From: an uncultured Acidobacteriaceae bacterium
Lineage (GTDB): Bacteria; Acidobacteriota; Terriglobia; Terriglobales; Acidobacteriaceae
Assembly: GCA_903904755.1 (NCBI GenBank)
Contig: CAIVDV010000062.1
Location: forward strand, 1-57,346
Length of the DNA stretch: 57,346 nucleotides
Direction of reading: 5' to 3'
Every line of letters begins with the position of its first letter. Position 1 is the stretch's first letter. Under the pieces are notes generated by a model. It ran no database searches. It was not told where the DNA came from and saw only the letters and a list, made by a program, of their open reading frames with translations. Below are positions 53,504 through 57,346 of this stretch, one piece after another. Both the position numbers and the translations under genes were made by a program.

Positions 53504-56500
53504 CTACAACATACTTGTCCCTGATCTGTCCTCGACGCTGCTCATCTCTGGTTCTTGAATCTCCAGGATGCGAAACGTTCTCTGCGAAATAGCCCCAGGG
53601 AGTTGTAAAGTCACTTCTGCGCCGACAGCCGCACCGAGTATTGTTCGAGCCAAAGGGGTTCCGCGATGGTAGAGCCCAGAGGCGGAATCGGTCTTGTTCT
53701 CGGTGAATTTGGCACACATGACACTATCCGGTTTTGCAAGATCAATATACTTAACCGTATCGCCTCCCCCGACCGTTCTCCCTTCTTCCTCATTGATAAG
53801 TGTTTCACGAACCCTCGCCGATTCTTCGGAAAATCCACGTCGGGATTCCTCTATCCACGACTGGCCGGCCGCATAATCCGGTCGCCACGTTTCTCGCAGG
53901 GTGCCAAGGAAAGCTAAAAGCTTCGCTGACTGGTCTCTTGGCGAGCGGAACCAATCTGTGGACCATATCCTCCATATCCGTCCACGCCACCCCAAGGACT
54001 CCAAAATCTCCTGTCGAATCCGATCCCGATCTCTGACCGACTGTGCCGAATGGTAAGTTGCACCGTCGCACTCAATCGCCGCGAGATATGTGCCCCTAAA
54101 GTTAGGGTGCTCAACGGCGATGTCAATACGGAACCCTGCGACACCAAGTTGTGGTGTGACGGCATATCCGCTTGCATTGAGAACATCGATCACACAGCGC
54201 TCAAAATCGCTATCCGGCTCGTGCCCAGTTTCTTCAACAACCTGCATCTTGCCAGATCGAGCATACTCAAGATAGGCGCGCAACGCCTTGGTGCCTTCCG
54301 GAGTACCACCGTCGAGGACGATGTCCTCCGGCCTCATCGACGTGAACAAAGCAAGCGACCTGCGTGCGCGCGTGAAGAGTACATTCAGACGGCGCCAACC
54401 GCCTTGCTTGCTGATGGGACCGAAGTTCTGTCTCACAACGCTGGCACCAGGGGGTTTTCCGAAGGTTGTTGAAACGATGATGGCGTCGCGCTCATCGCCC
54501 TGAACGTTCTCAAGATTCTTGACAAATAGCTCTTGCCCTGCATCTTTCCAGCGCGATCTATACTCACTTGCAGTCTCAATGCTCGCAAGCCGCTCATCAA
54601 GCAACTCTGCAATCAGGTCGCGTTGTTTGAGATTTAATGTCGCAATCCCAAGCGATTCGTCTGAGCGAGAGCGGATGTGCTCAACTGCTGCATCAACCAC
54701 CCGTTCCGCCTCGCGCAAGTTGGTTTGATCCTCATAAGTTGCATTTGGGAGGTAGGTCGCGCGAATGCCCAGCCGAGTGCTATGGCCAAATGGGGATGGG
54801 AAGATCACCATTTCACTGCGATAAAAAAGGCGGTTCGAGAAATCAATCAGTGAATGGTGCTGGGAACGATAATGCCAGCGCAGCATTCGTGGCGCGCCAA
54901 ATTGTGCCAGACAGACGTCGAGAATACTCTCAGCATCCGTCGTTACATATTGTTCTTCATCTTCGGCAGCAGTGCTCATCTTCGTAAAGAAAGAGGTCGG
55001 AGGGAGCTGCTTCTGGTCACCCACCACGACAAGTTGTGTGCCGCGAGCTATCGCGCCGATTGCCTCCTCAGGCTTCAACTGGGAGGCTTCATCCATGATT
55101 ACCAAGTCGAAAGTTAGAACGCCCGGCTGAAGAAACTGCGCGACTGCCTGTGGCCCGCTCATAAAACATGGTTTGATTGTCTGAATTGCGTGCCCGGCCC
55201 GGGCTAGCATCTTGCGAACGGGCATCCTCGGTCGTTGTTGCGGGAGAAGGTAGTGAAGCAGACACATCTCAGTCTTTTCATCAACCCTGGCACCATTCTT
55301 ACCCGTTGGTGGACTTGCGGAAGCGATTGAACTTCTTGCAACTTCGTGTCCCCGCAAGGCAATGATTTCCCGGTCGAGTCGCTGGTATGCCTCTCGTATC
55401 GAAGTGTGCTTGGTCCCAGAGAACCTTCCGAGTAAAGGACACTGATGGAAAAGTTGTCGAATGATTGAGACGAACAGGGAATACTGGTAGGCTGATGACA
55501 ACTCAGGTGCTGGAACTGACCCGTCCTCCATTCGCTCAACGAAGCTCCCCAACCCTAGCTCCGCCGCCTCTTGCCGCCGTGACAGATATGCAGCCCAAGA
55601 AGAGACTTCGGAGCAGCGTACAAGCGCATTTTGCGCACACACAACGATTTTATTGGCAAACTCCTGCAACCCAACTCCTGCTTGGATACCAGCCCATTTC
55701 TCCAAATTAAAACGCCCGTACGCAGATAGACATTGCGCGTGCTCAAACAGTGCCGCAAGAGCGGATGCAATTCCGCTCAGTTCCGGAATCAGCTCTTTGG
55801 CGGCCTTGATTGGGTTGCCAGCAAGCAATTGTCGCCGAATCACCGTAGGGACGCGCAATTCAGCAGCTCTCTCCGCCACTGCCAAGACAGCCAGGACCGT
55901 CCCAATCTCGGTATGAATTCCTTGGAAGTAAGGGCCGGCCAAATGCCTCGCCTCGCCATCTGACGCTGCCAAATCTTGAAGTCTTCTTCTTTCTAGCGCG
56001 GCCTGATGCGCGGTAATGGCCCCTTCCAAAGTTGAGCCAGCAACACAACAATCGAAGAGCGGTCTGCTGAGACTCTCGGCCTTTTGAACGATGTAACTGA
56101 CCGAAGCAACAATGCCATCTATGTTCGAAGTGGATTCTAGGCCTTTGGGGAACATCGCATTCAGCGATTCATATGATTCCAATGCAATAAGGAATTGAGC
56201 GTGAAGTTCCTTTACCTCCCGGTTCCACTTTTTAATATCAGAGGAAGAGAGGCTGTCAAGACTAATGAAAGGCGCTCCCATCGCCTCCATTGCGGCAGAC
56301 ATCATGCTGCACCATTCGGCAATTCTTAAATGAGGCGCAAGGTCGGATTCCCGGATTGAAGAATCGGAGTCCAGGTAATGTTGCAAAGACGGGTTCATCT
56401 TCCATCGCACCTCGATGGAGAGCAGTCGCGCGATCAACTCAAGCTCGGAGAGACGTTCGCTCGTGGATCGCTTTACCTTCATCGCCTGGAGCTGTCGGTG

Positions 56501-57235
56501 GAGACCCACTGCTCGGTGCCAACTAGGCTGCAAGAACCGATACCAGGCATCCCCTTGCCTAAGCGTTAAGATCGCCGCTCTCAGGGGCGGTTCCTCCGGG
56601 AGCGCGTCAAGATAAACGACTCCGCTGAGTCGGCTTTCCACCTCTTTCCATTCAGTCTGAATTGCTATGAGCTTGCGCAGGGCTGTCACAGTTCCTGCCT
56701 CGGCGAGGTGAGATGAATAAACGCCCCAGTCCTCAGAAGGAGCCTGGAGCAGGGATCTTATAGCATCTGCCATTCGCTGCAGACTCGCGACAAGAGACGG
56801 ACGTGGGAGATCCAATCGAGTACACTCCGCCGTGACCACTTCCAAGCTCGAACGCAACCGATCAGCGTCAGATTGAGCATTGGAGAGAGCTTGCCTAATA
56901 TGGCGATCGTCCTTCCAATCATGCCCTATTGTGATGCCGAGGTCTCGGAGCGCATTTAGACTCTCCAGCCCATCATGAGACACCTGGGCCTCATCAGTGA
57001 GCACCAACACGGCGTCGCTCTCAAGTCCCTTGTACTTAGAAATGAGAACCTGAAGCCTTTCAAGGGCCAGCCGCGCCGCTTGGCAAGCCCCATCCTTCCC
57101 GATAAATCTTGGCGTCAGTTCAAGCGGGAGCCGCTCCTCATTTGCTTGGACAAAATCTGAGAGCAAGGATTTTATGCTTGTAATCATCTCCTGGGAGACG
57201 GCTAAATGACCTTGCCCCCGAAAAGCGTACCTCAT
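53504..57235 (-). CDS. SF1 helicase-nuclease-Gre fusion, 5'-truncated
   Basis: 1243 residues visible. The first 650 are helical and unrecognised. SF1 helicase motifs follow: II LVIMDEASQL (about 711-720), III VVVGDQKQLPP (736-746), IV RWHYRSQH (786-793), V ENVQGDERDAIIVS (909-922), VI LNVLFTRARRSLALF (950-964). No Walker A GxxGxGK(S/T) is present, so the N-terminal P-loop part is missing. A PD-(D/E)xK/Vsr-like nuclease follows (FERCVIDVL about 1011, FRIDIAVEHP 1035-1044, LAAIECDGATYHS 1051-1063, RIWSTDWF), similar to PF18741 enzymes. Residues about 1190-1228 (GTPLARTILGAAVGAEVTLQLPG) resemble the GreA/GreB C-terminal domain. The layout recalls DUF4011-helicase-Vsr defence proteins. GC is lower than in flanking DNA. 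Transposase DNA abuts its 5' end. Confidence 0.75.
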   Translation of the reverse strand: MRYAFRGQGHLAVSQEMITSIKSLLSDFVQANEERLPLELTPRFIGKDGACQAARLALERLQVLISKYKGLESDAVLVLTDEAQVSHDGLESLNALRDLGITIGHDWKDDRHIRQALSNAQSDADRLRSSLEVVTAECTRLDLPRPSLVASLQRMADAIRSLLQAPSEDWGVYSSHLAEAGTVTALRKLIAIQTEWKEVESRLSGVVYLDALPEEPPLRAAILTLRQGDAWYRFLQPSWHRAVGLHRQLQAMKVKRSTSERLSELELIARLLSIEVRWKMNPSLQHYLDSDSSIRESDLAPHLRIAEWCSMMSAAMEAMGAPFISLDSLSSSDIKKWNREVKELHAQFLIALESYESLNAMFPKGLESTSNIDGIVASVSYIVQKAESLSRPLFDCCVAGSTLEGAITAHQAALERRRLQDLAASDGEARHLAGPYFQGIHTEIGTVLAVLAVAERAAELRVPTVIRRQLLAGNPIKAAKELIPELSGIASALAALFEHAQCLSAYGRFNLEKWAGIQAGVGLQEFANKIVVCAQNALVRCSEVSSWAAYLSRRQEAAELGLGSFVERMEDGSVPAPELSSAYQYSLFVSIIRQLFHQCPLLGRFSGTKHTSIREAYQRLDREIIALRGHEVARSSIASASPPTGKNGARVDEKTEMCLLHYLLPQQRPRMPVRKMLARAGHAIQTIKPCFMSGPQAVAQFLQPGVLTFDLVIMDEASQLKPEEAIGAIARGTQLVVVGDQKQLPPTSFFTKMSTAAEDEEQYVTTDAESILDVCLAQFGAPRMLRWHYRSQHHSLIDFSNRLFYRSEMVIFPSPFGHSTRLGIRATYLPNATYEDQTNLREAERVVDAAVEHIRSRSDESLGIATLNLKQRDLIAELLDERLASIETASEYRSRWKDAGQELFVKNLENVQGDERDAIIVSTTFGKPPGASVVRQNFGPISKQGGWRRLNVLFTRARRSLALFTSMRPEDIVLDGGTPEGTKALRAYLEYARSGKMQVVEETGHEPDSDFERCVIDVLNASGYAVTPQLGVAGFRIDIAVEHPNFRGTYLAAIECDGATYHSAQSVRDRDRIRQEILESLGWRGRIWRIWSTDWFRSPRDQSAKLLAFLGTLRETWRPDYAAGQSWIEESRRGFSEESARVRETLINEEEGRTVGGGDTVKYIDLAKPDSVMCAKFTENKTDSASGLYHRGTPLARTILGAAVGAEVTLQLPGAISQRTFRILEIQEPEMSSVEDRSGTSML

Positions 57236-57271
57236 ATAGAGCTCTGAGATACTGGCGAAGGAGCGGCGAAG

Positions 57272-57346
57272 ATGGTGCGTATACCGAGGAAGATTTACAC
57301 CTACGAGTTCAAGATGGAAGCGGTTCGGCTGGTTGAGTCGGGCCAG
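57272..57346 (+). mobile_element. IS3-type transposase OrfA, start only
   Basis: The last 75 bases encode MVRIPRKIYTYEFKMEAVRL followed by VESGQ and run off the window. The YxxEFKxEAVRLxESG pattern is the N-terminal helix-turn-helix start of IS3/IS911-family OrfA. Only 25 codons are visible. The left end of the element must lie within 57236-57271, possibly near TGAGATACTGG at 57245. Its insertion point coincides with the truncated 5' end of the helicase frame. Confidence 0.7.

Noticed and set aside
55270-55320. Walker A motif in the helicase (SPPTGKNGAR region)
   Set aside because: It lacks the GxxxxGK(S/T) pattern and lies in a variable linker just before motif II; taken as coincidence.

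Overview
The window looks like chromosomal DNA of an Acidobacteriota, most likely class Terriglobia (inference). It is very GC-rich with strongly G-biased coding strands. It carries an Oar-like TonB receptor with a carboxypeptidase-regulatory N-terminus, CRTAC1/UnbV and TPR proteins, many Tat-like leader peptides, large secreted Ig-repeat proteins including a sedolisin, and short REP-like intergenic repeats. All of these are typical of that group.

Layout. 1-365 is a 68-bp-period tandem repeat. 528-5286 holds two Gfo/Idh/MocA oxidoreductases and a secreted six-hairpin glycosidase-like protein. 5477-7351 is htpG, followed by a small c-type cytochrome. 7981-16275 holds a CBM6-like secreted protein, a beta-propeller/CxxCH/TPR protein, a LacI regulator, a TPR protein and a CRTAC1-like FG-GAP protein. 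16754-24167 is a tight operon: GPH-family sugar symporter, GH130 phosphorylase, GH2 beta-mannosidase, aldo/keto reductase, Gfo/Idh oxidoreductase and a GlcG-like protein. A membrane-anchored regulator-like protein faces it. 26136-32415 carries an Oar-like TonB receptor, an orphan periplasmic sugar-binding protein and a GH5 mannanase-like enzyme. 32523-41956, on the minus strand, holds a GH3 beta-glucosidase, a GH51 arabinofuranosidase, a double-esterase fusion and a second carboxylesterase. 42387-45509 holds another esterase, a DUF362 protein and an SDR. 45983-53242 encodes two giant exported proteins, an FG-GAP/Ig protein and an S53 sedolisin. From 53385 onward a tRNA-Met 3' half marks a probable integration site. 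To its right lies lower-GC DNA with a 5'-truncated SF1 helicase-nuclease and the start of an IS3-type transposase.

How it fits together (inference). 7981-41956 reads as a plant-polysaccharide locus centred on beta-mannan or glucomannan. A secreted mannanase and esterases open the polymer and the TonB receptor imports oligosaccharides. GH2, GH3 and GH51 trim them in the periplasm. The GPH symporter brings small mannosides to a cytoplasmic GH130 phosphorylase. A LacI regulator is encoded inside the locus. Three LacI-like palindromes lie upstream of the CBM6/propeller pair, the TPR gene and the TonB receptor gene. A separate, nearly identical promoter block precedes both the symporter operon and the TonB receptor, linking outer- and inner-membrane uptake.
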